From: Salinicoccus hispanicus
GTDB lineage: Bacteria; Bacillota; Bacilli; Staphylococcales; Salinicoccaceae
NCBI RefSeq assembly: GCF_009831115.1
Contig: NZ_WUUK01000001.1
Coordinates: forward strand, 744,001 to 808,000
Direction: 5' to 3'
Length of the DNA stretch: 64,000 nucleotides
Part shown: one piece after another, positions 56,168-64,000 of the stretch
Layout: each line of letters opens with the position of its first letter
Position numbering within the stretch: position 1 is the first letter of the stretch
Translations under genes and position numbers: made by a program
The notes under the pieces: generated by a model
The model's input: the letters and a program-made list of their open reading frames with translations, nothing else
Database searches by the model: none
What the model was told of the DNA's origin: nothing

Positions 56168-56377
56168 TCATAAACTTCTATTCTTTCTACTTTTTATAAC
56201 AACCTGTCCATTTTCATCCAGCAACGGCGTCACACCGCCACCCGCCCCGCCCCAGGCATATAGATACTGAACTCCGGTTTCTTTATCGGTAATGATATGA
56301 CATGGGATGGGACCATCCGTTTTAATCTGTTCTGTTTCAAACCTTGATTCTTCTGGATTGTTGTTTCTACCAAACAT
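56168..56377 (-). CDS. DUF6440 family small protein
   Basis: This 69-residue protein contains the DUF6440-type core TDKETGVQYLYAWGG and GGVTPLLDENGQVV. Such proteins occur in bacilli and phages; function is unknown. GAGGAG precedes the ATG, and a GTG three codons earlier is in the site. It lies convergently next to the AT-rich gene. The family name is from memory and is tentative. Confidence 0.75.
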   Translation of the reverse strand: MFGRNNNPEESRFETEQIKTDGPIPCHIITDKETGVQYLYAWGGAGGGVTPLLDENGQVVIKSRKNRSL

Positions 56378-56559
56378 GGTATCCACTCCTCAATTGATTA
56401 TGCATAAATCATAACATACACTGTGTTCTTCCCTCTCAAGTCCCCCAAATCGAACCCCATGAAATTTTTATCAAATGGCACTTTATTTCATTCCAATCAC
56501 AACTATTAGCACATGCGCTTATACTTACTTTGATGAAATGTATTCGAGGAGGTAGACTG

Positions 56560-56670
56560 GTGAGTGAATTTACTCAATGGATAATCGACTGGATAGAAGA
56601 TCATCTCAATGGAAGGTTCAACTTGAATGATTTGGCTGAACATCAGAAGTATCTCCCTGACATCTCGTAA
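56560..56670 (+). pseudogene. Truncated AraC-type regulator remnant (36 codons)
   Basis: A strong GAGGAGG before a GTG opens a 36-codon reading frame, SEFTQWIIDWIEDHLNGR then FNLNDLAEHQKYL, which resembles the N-terminus of AraC/HTH-18 regulators (WIEENL...LSLDDIAEKAGYS) before it stops. The DNA-binding helix and the remaining two-thirds are missing, so it is a remnant or a heavily truncated gene. The stop may come from a frameshift. It sits 5' of the SDR/MFS pair. No function is claimed. Confidence 0.6.
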
Positions 56671-56704
56671 CGACTTCTAATTTTTGTTCATTTGTACATT
56701 GAGT

Positions 56705-56760
56705 CATAAAAAAACTGCACCTCCAATTGTTAAATGCATCTAACATTTGGAGGTGCAGTT
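56705..56760 (-). terminator. Terminator of the SDR gene
   Basis: AACTGCACCTCCAA pairs with TTGGAGGTGCAGTT, extended inside by TGTTA/TAACA, followed by seven T on the minus strand. Confidence 0.9.
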
Positions 56761-56785
56761 CAGATTATCCTGCATCCTATTCTAC

Positions 56786-57508
56786 TTATGGGTTGGTCGA
56801 CCATAGTCCAGCCGACTTGACGAACACACGCGGATGGAGTTTCAACTGGGAAACGATGAATTCAGCCAGATCCTCTGGCTGCAATACCTTTTCTGGATTC
56901 CCGTCGGTCAAATTTTCTCTAAAAGCAAGCTCTGTAGCAACAGTACTTGGTGTTAAAGCAGTAACACGAATATCGTGTTTTCGAACCTCCATTGCCAATG
57001 ATTCAGTCAAACCGATCAGACCAAACTTAGAGGCACTGTAGGCACTTGTAGCAGGCGCCCCTTTCTGTCCAGCAGTGGAGGCGATATTTATGATATCCCC
57101 ACCATTCTTCTCAATGAGCTGAGGCAGTACGGCTCTTGTTACGTAGTATGCTCCCATTAGATTGACATCAATCATCGACTTCCATTCCTCAGGAGAAAGA
57201 TCAAGGAAACCACCGAATTTCCCGATTCCCGCGTTGTTGATCAGAATATCAAAGGACCCGAGTTCACCAGTAAGTGAATCGACTGCCTTTTCCACTTGTT
57301 CAAGTGAAGCGACATCTGCTGTAGCGTAGGCCACTTTTACTCCAGTTGATTCAACTTCTGCTACAACACTTTTTAAATCCGCCTCTGTTCGCGCCAAAAG
57401 TCCTAAATTGACGCCTTCCTTTGCGAGTGCAATCGCAGCAGCTCTGCCGATTCCTTTGCCACTTCCCGTAATCAGGGCCGTTTTTCCATTGATTGGTTGT
57501 CCCATCAT
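56786..57508 (-). CDS. SDR family oxidoreductase (FabG-like)
   Basis: This 240-residue short-chain dehydrogenase has the cofactor motif [17 protein letters not shown] (ILINNAGIG), and catalytic Ser-Tyr-Lys ([17 protein letters not shown]). The cofactor is probably NADP, as Ala-Arg-Thr follows the second strand (LLARTEADL). It resembles 3-oxoacyl-ACP reductases but is away from fatty acid genes, so a stress or detoxification role is as likely. AGAGGT precedes tandem ATG codons. The promoter has an inverted repeat. Confidence 0.92.
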   Translation of the reverse strand: MMGQPINGKTALITGSGKGIGRAAAIALAKEGVNLGLLARTEADLKSVVAEVESTGVKVAYATADVASLEQVEKAVDSLTGELGSFDILINNAGIGKFGGFLDLSPEEWKSMIDVNLMGAYYVTRAVLPQLIEKNGGDIINIASTAGQKGAPATSAYSASKFGLIGLTESLAMEVRKHDIRVTALTPSTVATELAFRENLTDGNPEKVLQPEDLAEFIVSQLKLHPRVFVKSAGLWSTNP

Positions 57509-57550
57509 CCATAACCTCTCTCTATAGCATTAACTTTTATTTTCGAGCAG

Positions 57551-57590
57551 ACATTATTATACAGACACTTCTCTGTTATGTAAATAATGT
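57551..57590 (-). promoter_or_regulatory. SDR promoter overlapped by an inverted repeat
   Basis: TTTACA (57579-57584), exact 17-base spacer and TATAAT (57556-57561) on the minus strand. ACATTATTATACA at one end and TGTAAATAATGT at the other form an imperfect inverted repeat across the whole promoter, which fits an operator of a dimeric repressor (TetR, HxlR or MarR type). The regulator is not identified. Confidence 0.65.
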
Positions 57591-57707
57591 ACTCCTTTGC
57601 CCACTATCATCATAATGTGCAACTCGTCTCATATCGATCTTCTACTTTTCCATGTGCCTAAACAATATATACTCTGGACAACTATTGTTCGCCAATCCTC
57701 CATCAAC

Positions 57708-57746
57708 CGTAAAAAAACCATCAAAGCAAAAGTTTTGATGGTTTTT
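57708..57746. terminator. Terminator of the MFS gene
   Basis: AAAAACCATCAAA pairs with TTTGATGGTTTTT, with runs on both sides. The rest of 57509-57789 shows no gene. Confidence 0.85.
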
Positions 57747-57789
57747 CAGTGCATACTATATTCCAAGGCATATCGATATATCCCCGATT

Positions 57790-58965
57790 CTACTCGTAAA
57801 GTGAGCGGTCTTCGATCTTGCTGGTGACCACCATGATGGCAAATCCGACGAATATGATTGTACCGGCAACAAATGTGATTGCAGGGTAGTCGAGTTGCCG
57901 CTCAAGAAGGGTGCTTCCGATTGTTGCACCAATGGCGTTTGCCAGATTAAAAGTCGATGCTGTGATGGTGCCTGAGAGCGCAGGCGATTCTTTGGCTGCA
58001 ATAATGACCTTGGAATTAAGTAGGGGTGCTGTTCCGAAGACACCGGCGCCAAACAGGAAGTTTACCATTATCGCAAGTACCGGATTTGAAAGAAGAAATG
58101 TAAAAGCGAATAATATCAGACCTAATGTCAATAAACTGAACAGAAGACTTCTGGTCAGATTGATCGGGAGCACTCTTCCTGCGAGTGCATTTGCAAATAC
58201 AGCACCTACACCGAATGCTAATAGGCTCAGTGTCACTCCTGTTACACCAAAACCGGATATCTCCCTAAGCATTGGTTCATTGAATGTATAGGCGGCAAAT
58301 ACACCAGAAAAACCGAAAATGATCATTGCCAATACCATTACCACATTTTTATCTTTCAGCATCGATAGTTCTTTCATCAAAGCTGGTGGCTCTTTCTGCT
58401 CGACACGCGGCGTCACAATGATGACTCCGATAAGTGTGATGAGTCCAAACACTGCAATGATCCAAAACACCACACGCCAGTCCAGCAGTCCACCTATCAG
58501 TGCCCCAAAAGGCACACCAACCATTACTGCGATCGTCAGTCCCCCTTGAACGGCAGCGATCGCCCCTGTACGCCTATTCGGCGCTGATATATCTACGGCA
58601 ATACTCATACACAGACCGAAGAAAGGCGCGTGTATCGAAGCTGCTGCCAGCCTTGACGCTAGCAGCACTTCAAAATTCGGTGCCGTGGCCGCAATGATAT
58701 TGCTTATCGTAAATATAGCTGCAAAGATAATAAGCAGTTTTCTCTGTGAACTTTTCAAAGTTAGTATCCTTAGGATGGGACCGAATACTGCTACACTGAT
58801 TGCGTAGACACTCAGCAGCATGCCGGTGGCCGACAGAGGCACATCAAGATCTTCCGAAAACTGCGTCAGCAGTCCTGTTACTACATATTCAGTCATTCCG
58901 ATGGCAAATGTACCTATCATAAAAACGAAAAGAATGGTTTTTCTACTAAAGTTTTTCGACATCAT
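57790..58965 (-). CDS. MFS transporter, DHA1 family drug/metabolite efflux
   Basis: This 391-residue 12-segment permease resembles AraJ/YdhP-like DHA1 efflux proteins: MTEYVVTGLLTQFSED at segment 1, RLAAASIHAPFFG and the motif A-like GPILRILTLKSSQRK. The substrate is not predictable. GAGGAGG precedes ATGs. It lies upstream of the SDR gene on the same strand, 281 bases away, with a terminator between, so they are separate units. Confidence 0.92.
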   Translation of the reverse strand: MMSKNFSRKTILFVFMIGTFAIGMTEYVVTGLLTQFSEDLDVPLSATGMLLSVYAISVAVFGPILRILTLKSSQRKLLIIFAAIFTISNIIAATAPNFEVLLASRLAAASIHAPFFGLCMSIAVDISAPNRRTGAIAAVQGGLTIAVMVGVPFGALIGGLLDWRVVFWIIAVFGLITLIGVIIVTPRVEQKEPPALMKELSMLKDKNVVMVLAMIIFGFSGVFAAYTFNEPMLREISGFGVTGVTLSLLAFGVGAVFANALAGRVLPINLTRSLLFSLLTLGLILFAFTFLLSNPVLAIMVNFLFGAGVFGTAPLLNSKVIIAAKESPALSGTITASTFNLANAIGATIGSTLLERQLDYPAITFVAGTIIFVGFAIMVVTSKIEDRSLYE

Positions 58966-59393
58966 AAACGCCTCCTCGACACCATGAAAAATAACACTTT
59001 ACAGTATCGAAGGAAAACCGTCCAGAAGAAATGATGGAAATGCAGTTTTTAATTGTTTCAATCTCCAAATGAGTGCGGTAATCCATTGCTGCTGTCACCT
59101 TTCATGAACCCAGGATGATGCAGTTATTGAATTCCTGTACACTCCATGAAGAGCAGGCTTGCGTAATGCCTTTCCCAATAATTTTTTCATTTCAAAACAA
59201 ATATTCACATTTACATTAAGTAAGTGAAATATTCCTTTACAACAATCCTCCTTAGCAGTAATATAGCTTCGAACATAGTTGCACAATGAGCACTATATAT
59301 ACGCATCGTTTTAGAACCTTTTCCTGCATCTGGATTTGAGGGTAGACCTATCATGCAGAGTATTTCATCCTATTGTAAAAGAAGGTATCTGAA
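58966..59393. other. 428-base gap with no supported gene
   Basis: This gap separates the divergent MFS and Ktr/Trk genes. A 63-codon minus-strand reading frame (59095-59286) has no family likeness. An AAGGAGG on the minus strand (near 59246) is followed quickly by a stop, perhaps a gene remnant. No clear promoter was found for the potassium transporter. Confidence 0.6.
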
Positions 59394-60719
59394 GTGAAGA
59401 AGATCAAGTATCTGACTTTCAATCCGTCCCAGCTGCTCGTGGTCGTATTCTTCCTGTTTATTATTTTCGGTTCTGTTCTTTTGATGCTGCCGATTTCGAC
59501 CAACGGCACCATATCCTACATTGATGCACTGTTCACTGCCACCTCCGCCATGACCGTTACTGGACTGGCTGTCATGGACACTGGTAATGATTTTACTGTA
59601 TTCGGCCAGGTAGTCATTCTTGCGCTGATCCAAGCAGGGGGTCTCGGTATCATGTCATTTGCGGTGATGATCTATATGGCACTTGGTAGAAAGGTCGGGT
59701 TTAAAAGAAGGATTGAAATCAAGCAGGCATTGAACCAGTCTTCGCTTGATGGTGTACTTGAACTGGTCAAAGCCCTGTTCATCTACTCATTCATCATCGA
59801 ATCCCTCGCAATGCTTGTTCTCGCCATAAGGTGGGTACCGGAGTTCGGGTGGGTCGAGGGACTGTACTACAGCCTGTTCCATTCGATATCCGCCTTCAAT
59901 AACGCAGGATTCTCGATCTGGTCGGACAGTTTGACAGGCTACGTCGGCGATCCGATCATCAACCTGATGATCACTTTCCTGTTTATCACAGGGGGGATCG
60001 GTTTTACTGTACTGATTGATGTATGGCATAAGCGCAGCTATAAAAAACTGACACTGCATTCCAAACTGATGATGTCAGGTACGCTGGTCGTCAATTTTGT
60101 GGCAATGTTCATGTTCTTCATCCTGGAATTCCAGAACCCGGATACACTTGGTGCCCTCTCATCATGGAAAGACCAGCTCTGGGCATCCTATTTTCAAGCC
60201 GTTACACCAAGAACAGCCGGCTTCAACACCCTCGATATCGGCAGTCTCAATGATTCAACCGTCACCATGATGCTGCTACTGATGTTCATCGGTGCAGGCA
60301 GTGCCTCGACCGGCGGCGGAATCAAGCTGACATCTTTCCTGATACTGGTGCTATCCATCATTCCGCTGCTGCAGCAGAAAAGCCAGATCAACATCGGCAA
60401 ACGCTCGATAAAGCCGGCAATCATATTCCGTGCCCTTTCAATATCAATATTGAGTGTACTGCTGATCCTTACAGCCGTATTCATCATGACAATCAGTGAG
60501 GATGCGCCATTCATCGAAATCGTTTTTGAAGTCGTTTCCGCTTTCGGTACAGTCGGTCTGTCGATGGGTATTACAGCCGACCTGTCCCCCATCGGCAAAC
60601 TTGCCATCATTTTTGTCATGTTTTTCGGCAAACTGGGACCATTGAACCTGGCCTTCTCCCTTTCAAGACCAAAACAGGATAAGATCAGATATCCGGTAGC
60701 GGATATTCTTACAGGTTGA
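59394..60719 (+). CDS. Potassium uptake protein, TrkH/KtrB family
   Basis: This 441-residue potassium channel-like transporter has four M1-P-M2 repeats with filter segments TAMTVTGLAV (ending in TVTGL), SISAFNNAGFS, TPRTAGFNTL and SAFGTVGLSMG, each with the essential Gly. It is the membrane subunit of a Ktr system and needs a cytoplasmic KtrA/KtrC subunit, which is not in the window. The start is GTG after AAGGT. Potassium uptake is important in salt tolerance. Confidence 0.94.
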   Translation: MKKIKYLTFNPSQLLVVVFFLFIIFGSVLLMLPISTNGTISYIDALFTATSAMTVTGLAVMDTGNDFTVFGQVVILALIQAGGLGIMSFAVMIYMALGRKVGFKRRIEIKQALNQSSLDGVLELVKALFIYSFIIESLAMLVLAIRWVPEFGWVEGLYYSLFHSISAFNNAGFSIWSDSLTGYVGDPIINLMITFLFITGGIGFTVLIDVWHKRSYKKLTLHSKLMMSGTLVVNFVAMFMFFILEFQNPDTLGALSSWKDQLWASYFQAVTPRTAGFNTLDIGSLNDSTVTMMLLLMFIGAGSASTGGGIKLTSFLILVLSIIPLLQQKSQINIGKRSIKPAIIFRALSISILSVLLILTAVFIMTISEDAPFIEIVFEVVSAFGTVGLSMGITADLSPIGKLAIIFVMFFGKLGPLNLAFSLSRPKQDKIRYPVADILTG

Positions 60720-60815
60720 AGGTCATATCATGTGAATAGGAACCAGATACTCCTCTGGTGCTTCTCCATTCCATTTTTGGGTAAAGTAGTATAAACAATT
60801 CCGGGAGATGAACAG

Positions 60816-61154
60816 ATGGATAATGAAACAGGAGAGGCAAAAGCCAGAAGAGAAGCAGCAAAACAAACGGGTGTCGAAGGCAGCTATGAAAAGAAAAAAA
60901 GGTCCGGTCTTACGGGATGCCTGATCATTGCAATATCACTCGTCGTGCTGATGGTTATTCTTGGTTCATGTACAGGGGTATTCTATGGAGATGAACAGGA
61001 TGAAAATATTACAGAAGACCAGGGCAGTACCATGGATGACAATGGAACGGGCCTCCTGCAGCTGGCATCGGAACGAAACTCTTATAGTTACTTGACACTT
61101 GAAATGCCAGAAGCCACCTTTAAGGTGGCTTCTTTTCGTTCCATTGGATTCTGA
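60816..61154 (+). CDS. Small membrane protein, C-terminus overlaps a terminator
   Basis: This is a 112-residue protein: charged N-terminus, one membrane segment (about 33-55), a short acidic outside region, then ATFKVASFRSIGF. The last 15 codons coincide with a terminator hairpin, an odd overlap that suggests the natural 3' end was lost by frameshift or that the gene is small and degenerate. GGGAG precedes the ATG. No family recognised. Confidence 0.6.
   Translation: MDNETGEAKARREAAKQTGVEGSYEKKKRSGLTGCLIIAISLVVLMVILGSCTGVFYGDEQDENITEDQGSTMDDNGTGLLQLASERNSYSYLTLEMPEATFKVASFRSIGF
61110..61136 (+). terminator. Terminator inside the end of the small membrane protein gene
   Basis: GAAGCCACC pairs with GGTGGCTTC then TTTT. 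Outside it, GGAACGAAA (61070-61078) and TTTCGTTCC (61134-61142) form a second, nested inverted repeat. Confidence 0.7.
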
Positions 61155-61160
61155 CAACGC

Positions 61161-62339
61161 TCAGTTTTTGTTCTTCAATGTTCTCAGTGTATCGATGGCT
61201 ACCTGTGCCATGCCTTCGATACCGTATGGAATCGCATCTTCGTTGAATCTGAATGACGGATTATGAAGAGGTTTCTGCCCTTCCCCCACAGAACTGCCAA
61301 GCCAGTAGTAGACACCGGGATACTTCTGCAGGAAACGGCTGAAGTCCTCTCCTCCGAGGCTTGGTGTGAGACTCGGCAGCGCCGGTTCACCATACATGCG
61401 ATGCACTGTGGAATGGACCTGTTCTGCCCATTGCTCATCATTGACGGTTGCAGGATAGCCATCCATATAATTGATTTCCACCGCCACACCCATGGCATCT
61501 GCGACATTTTCCACGACGTCGAAGAACCGCTTCTTCACTTTATCTTTCATCTCATCGCTCTGTGTACGGATGGTGCCTTCCAGTTCAGCGGTTTCGGCAA
61601 TGACATTATACTGGAAGCCGGCATTGAACTTTCCGACAGTGACGACTGCTGGATCAAATGGATTGGCATTTCTGCTGACGATCGTCTGCAGTGTAGTGAC
61701 GATCTGATTGGCTGCAACAATCGCATCCACCGTGTCATGCGGCATTGATGCATGGCCACCGGAACCTGTCACCGTGATTTTGAAACGATCGGAATTACCC
61801 ATGATCGGTCCTGCCATGACACCAAACTGACCCACCGGCAGCTGCGGCCATACATGCTGGGCAATCAGCACTTCCGGTTCATGTTCATCGAATACACCAT
61901 CTTCCATCATCTGTCTGGAACCACCGGTTGGCGACTGCTCTTCTGCCGGCTGGAAGATGAGCAGAATCTTCCCTTCGATTTCATCACGTCTTTCGAGAAG
62001 ATATTTCGCTGTACCGAAAAGCATTGCTGTGTGGGCATCATGACCACAGGCATGCATCACGCCTTCTGTTTCAGATGAGAATACCTCTCCTGAACTTTCG
62101 GTGATGGGCAGCGCATCGATGTCGGCTCTGAGACCGATGGTCGGTCCTGGCTTGCTTCCTTCGATAATCCCAAGGATACCTGTTTCTGCAAACCCTGTCC
62201 TGTAAGGTATTCCAATGGCATCAAGCTTTTCCTGGATGTGTTTGGATGTATCATATTCTTCGCCGCTGAGTTCAGGATTTTTGTGCAGAAGTCTCCTGAA
62301 TTCAACGACCTCTTCTATTATTTGAGAATCAAGTTTCAT
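61161..62339 (-). CDS. M20 family amidohydrolase
   Basis: This 392-residue M20D peptidase/amidohydrolase uses two metal ions to split N-acyl amino acids or similar amides. Metal ligands are in LRADIDALP, MHACGHDAHTAML, FQPAEEQ, AQHVWP and GGEDFSRF, all present. It resembles hippurate hydrolase, N-acetyl-diaminopimelate deacetylase and AbgB. The substrate is unknown. No clear terminator lies after its stop. Confidence 0.92.
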   Translation of the reverse strand: MKLDSQIIEEVVEFRRLLHKNPELSGEEYDTSKHIQEKLDAIGIPYRTGFAETGILGIIEGSKPGPTIGLRADIDALPITESSGEVFSSETEGVMHACGHDAHTAMLFGTAKYLLERRDEIEGKILLIFQPAEEQSPTGGSRQMMEDGVFDEHEPEVLIAQHVWPQLPVGQFGVMAGPIMGNSDRFKITVTGSGGHASMPHDTVDAIVAANQIVTTLQTIVSRNANPFDPAVVTVGKFNAGFQYNVIAETAELEGTIRTQSDEMKDKVKKRFFDVVENVADAMGVAVEINYMDGYPATVNDEQWAEQVHSTVHRMYGEPALPSLTPSLGGEDFSRFLQKYPGVYYWLGSSVGEGQKPLHNPSFRFNEDAIPYGIEGMAQVAIDTLRTLKNKN

Positions 62340-62424
62340 ATCAAAACACCTTTCATGAGATATTTAATAAGGCACTTTTAAATATTAACATATCTCATGT
62401 CTGAATTTTCATAACTCGTAGAAA

Positions 62425-63108
62425 TCATCTCTTCTTTTCCTGTACAAAGAATCCTGTATTCCTATTCCATTCTGCAAAATAGATATCTTCAAGATCGTAT
62501 CCCGTATCTCCTTTGACCTGTTTTCTCAGCCACTGCTCATCAAAACCGGCATCATTCAGCACAGTATATTCCACTTTGCCACCATCGACAAAAAGGTAGG
62601 CCAATTTATTTTCCTCATAATCATGCTCGAGTTCCTTACGTGAAGGCGGTTCTTGATCAGCATACTGGATGACAGACAATCTACCACTATTCTCGAGAAT
62701 TGCATATTTGACGCTTTTCAATGAAAACACATTCTGCATGCGCAGCAGTTCTCTAACCTCATCGACATCCATCATATTCTTCTTCATCACTTTGATATCC
62801 AGCTCACCGTCGGAGATCAGCATTTGAGGCGTACCTTTAGTGATTCTTCTGAAACGTTCGTTCTTAAGCGCGAATGTTTCGACGATGAAAATGAGGAGCC
62901 CCCAATAGGCAAGGGCAAAAAGCATTTCGTAGAAAGGCATCGTTGTCTCATAAAGCGCTTCTTCTATCACACTGCCCAGAATGAGTGCATAGACGAAATC
63001 CAGAGGTGTAATCTGAGCCATCTCCTTTTTCCCGAGCAGCCGAAGAACAATCATGACGCCGATCAGACCGGTGGTCAATTTCACAACATAAGTAAGCATG
63101 TCTTCCAT
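62425..63108 (-). CDS. DUF421 membrane protein (YetF-like)
   Basis: This 227-residue protein has three N-terminal membrane segments (about 5-80) and the DUF421 core: VLRLLGKKEMAQITPLDF and a cytoplasmic part with LISDGELDIKVMKKN and SLKSVKYAILEN. Function is not established; DUF421 proteins occur in spore-formers and staphylococci. Starts further upstream are possible (ATG, GTG or TTG within 27 bases); I choose ATG in MEDMLTYV because of fit with the family. Confidence 0.85.
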   Translation of the reverse strand: MEDMLTYVVKLTTGLIGVMIVLRLLGKKEMAQITPLDFVYALILGSVIEEALYETTMPFYEMLFALAYWGLLIFIVETFALKNERFRRITKGTPQMLISDGELDIKVMKKNMMDVDEVRELLRMQNVFSLKSVKYAILENSGRLSVIQYADQEPPSRKELEHDYEENKLAYLFVDGGKVEYTVLNDAGFDEQWLRKQVKGDTGYDLEDIYFAEWNRNTGFFVQEKKR

Positions 63109-63150
63109 ATTTCTCACAACGCTTCCCATCCCCAAGGGATTATATTAAAT

Positions 63151-63182
63151 TATCCCCTGCACATGCAGGTGCAGAGGATAAT
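63151..63182. repeat. 13-base inverted repeat between DUF2512 and DUF421 genes
   Basis: TTATCCCCTGCAC and GTGCAGAGGATAA differ from perfect complement at one base, with the core CTGCACATGCAG. Only an AT-rich tail without a T-run follows on the minus strand, so it could be a weak terminator of the DUF2512 gene or an operator of the DUF421 gene. Confidence 0.65.
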
Positions 63183-63206
63183 CATTGTTATGAAGTTTTC
63201 TCAGCC

Positions 63207-63587
63207 TTAGACTTTTCTGTCAGTTCTATGACGCGCTACTGGTCCACTCTTCAACAGATAGATATGGAAGAGATATTCTCCAACTGCGATAACCACGGCA
63301 GAAATGATTGCGGCGACGGCCACTTCGCCTCCGGAAAGATCCGTCAGCCATAGACCCATCAGCCATACTACAAGGAAAGTAAGCACCAGATCTGAAATTG
63401 TAGCCATCATATTACCTGCTGCAGGCAGAATTCCCATATCTCCGGCAAAGTATGAGAGGATACCAAGAACGACTGTCGTTCCGAGAATCATCGGCCAGAA
63501 ATCCATGCCGTAGAACGCTCCAAGAACTATCCATAATACGGCAAGTGTCATGACGACTTTGATCAGCATTGCTTTTACATGTTCCAT
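63207..63587 (-). CDS. DUF2512 membrane protein (YndM-like)
   Basis: This 126-residue protein has four membrane segments and a short basic C-terminus (HRTDRKV). It fits DUF2512 (YndM of B. subtilis), of unknown function. GGAGG precedes the ATG. It lies upstream of the DUF421 gene on the same strand. Confidence 0.82.
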   Translation of the reverse strand: MEHVKAMLIKVVMTLAVLWIVLGAFYGMDFWPMILGTTVVLGILSYFAGDMGILPAAGNMMATISDLVLTFLVVWLMGLWLTDLSGGEVAVAAIISAVVIAVGEYLFHIYLLKSGPVARHRTDRKV

Positions 63588-63713
63588 CGTTCATCCTCCA
63601 TTTCGTCCTTTTATAGTGTCTCTTTTCCACTCTACCCGCAAGTCTATGCGTCAAACATATTGTTTGAACCGATACAATCAAGGTTATAAAAAAATAAAGA
63701 ACGGAGGATTACC

Positions 63714-64000
63714 ATGAAACAGGAGCTGTTGAAATATACTGAAGGAAGGAACGCGCCACTGCCTGAGGGTCCATGGAGCATGTATCAGAGATGGGAAGAC
63801 CTGATGTGCATGCATATTCCGGTAGAGCCGGAAGTGCTTCTGCCCCATGTTCCTGACGAACTGGAACTTGACATTTATGATGGCTCGGCGTGGATTTCCA
63901 TATTTTCATTCAACGTACGAAATATGCAGCTGCGGGGGATGCCGAGATTTCCATATGTGCATGAATTTCTGGAACTCAATGTCAGAACGTACGTCAGATA
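63714..64000 (+). CDS. DUF2071 (YqjF-like) protein, partial, 3' end off the window
   Basis: The first 95 codons of a DUF2071 protein are present. The typical segments are EGPWSMYQRWEDLMCMHI, DGSAWISIFSFNV and FLELNVRTYVR. YqjF of B. subtilis belongs here; function is unknown. GGAGG precedes the ATG. It is divergent from the DUF2512 gene. Confidence 0.85.
   Translation, partial: MKQELLKYTEGRNAPLPEGPWSMYQRWEDLMCMHIPVEPEVLLPHVPDELELDIYDGSAWISIFSFNVRNMQLRGMPRFPYVHEFLELNVRTYVR

Noticed and set aside
59095-59286. 63-codon minus-strand reading frame between the MFS and Ktr genes
   Set aside because: No ribosome binding site at its start, no family, unlike composition; kept only as a note in the gap entry.

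Overview
This is chromosomal DNA of a low-to-mid GC Gram-positive bacterium of the Staphylococcaceae. The gene order (pheST; infC-rpmI-rplT; thrS; dnaI-dnaB-nrdR; gapB-coaE-mutM-polA; mdh-icd-citZ; pyk-pfkA-accA-accD; malic enzyme-dnaE-nrnA; ald-usp-ackA-ytxK-tpx; thiI-iscS-ezrA; rpsD) is, from memory, the Staphylococcus aureus / Bacillus subtilis backbone order. By eye the base composition is clearly richer in GC than Staphylococcus proper, which with small differences of content suggests a relative such as Salinicoccus or Jeotgalicoccus; this assignment is inference.

Layout. 1-7930, mostly minus strand: translation genes (pheT partial, pheS behind a Phe T-box, an rRNA methylase and an M42 peptidase; rplT, rpmI and infC behind an L20 leader; thrS behind a T-box). 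7931-15930: replication initiation and repair (dnaI, dnaB, nrdR, coaE, mutM, polA) with the gluconeogenic gapB embedded. 16056-24092: an AbgT transporter, the TCA operon citZ-icd-mdh, a YjcH/ActP-type acetate symporter pair and a lipoprotein. 24183-34709: pyk-pfkA, then malic enzyme-GntR-accD-accA, dnaE and nrnA. 34787-53293: small membrane and CBS-domain proteins, a metallo-hydrolase, an unknown gene, a zinc alcohol dehydrogenase with a SigB-like promoter, ald, usp, an epsilon-like exonuclease, ackA, a methylase, tpx, sppA, a second-type NAD kinase, thiI-iscS, ezrA and msrC. 53294-54126: rpsD behind its S4 leader. 54183-59393 is the accessory part: an AT-rich insertion encoding a membrane-anchored DUF4041 plus GIY-YIG protein, a DUF6440 protein, a broken AraC-type regulator, and an SDR and an MFS gene. 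59394-64000: a Ktr/Trk potassium transporter, a small membrane protein, an M20 amidohydrolase, DUF421, DUF2512 and a partial DUF2071 gene.

How it fits together: central carbon metabolism is laid out as glycolysis (pfkA, pyk), gluconeogenesis (gapB), the TCA cycle (citZ, icd, mdh), pyruvate-malate exchange (malic enzyme), entry to fatty acid synthesis (accDA) and acetate overflow and recovery (ackA, ActP), with readable control sites. These are two exact CcpN-type boxes at gapB, a perfect GntR-type palindrome at malic-gntR-accDA, and a cre-like site at usp. Translation genes are controlled by RNA leaders (two T-boxes, L20, S4).

Most notable: infC appears to start at an AUA codon; thiol peroxidase has lost its resolving cysteine (Ser in its place, only one Cys in the protein); the GntR gene of the acc operon lacks a normal effector domain but has a perfect operator; and the AT-rich DUF4041/GIY-YIG gene is the best candidate for an undescribed, perhaps defence-related, system. 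No CRISPR array, tRNA, rRNA, insertion sequence or replication origin was seen.
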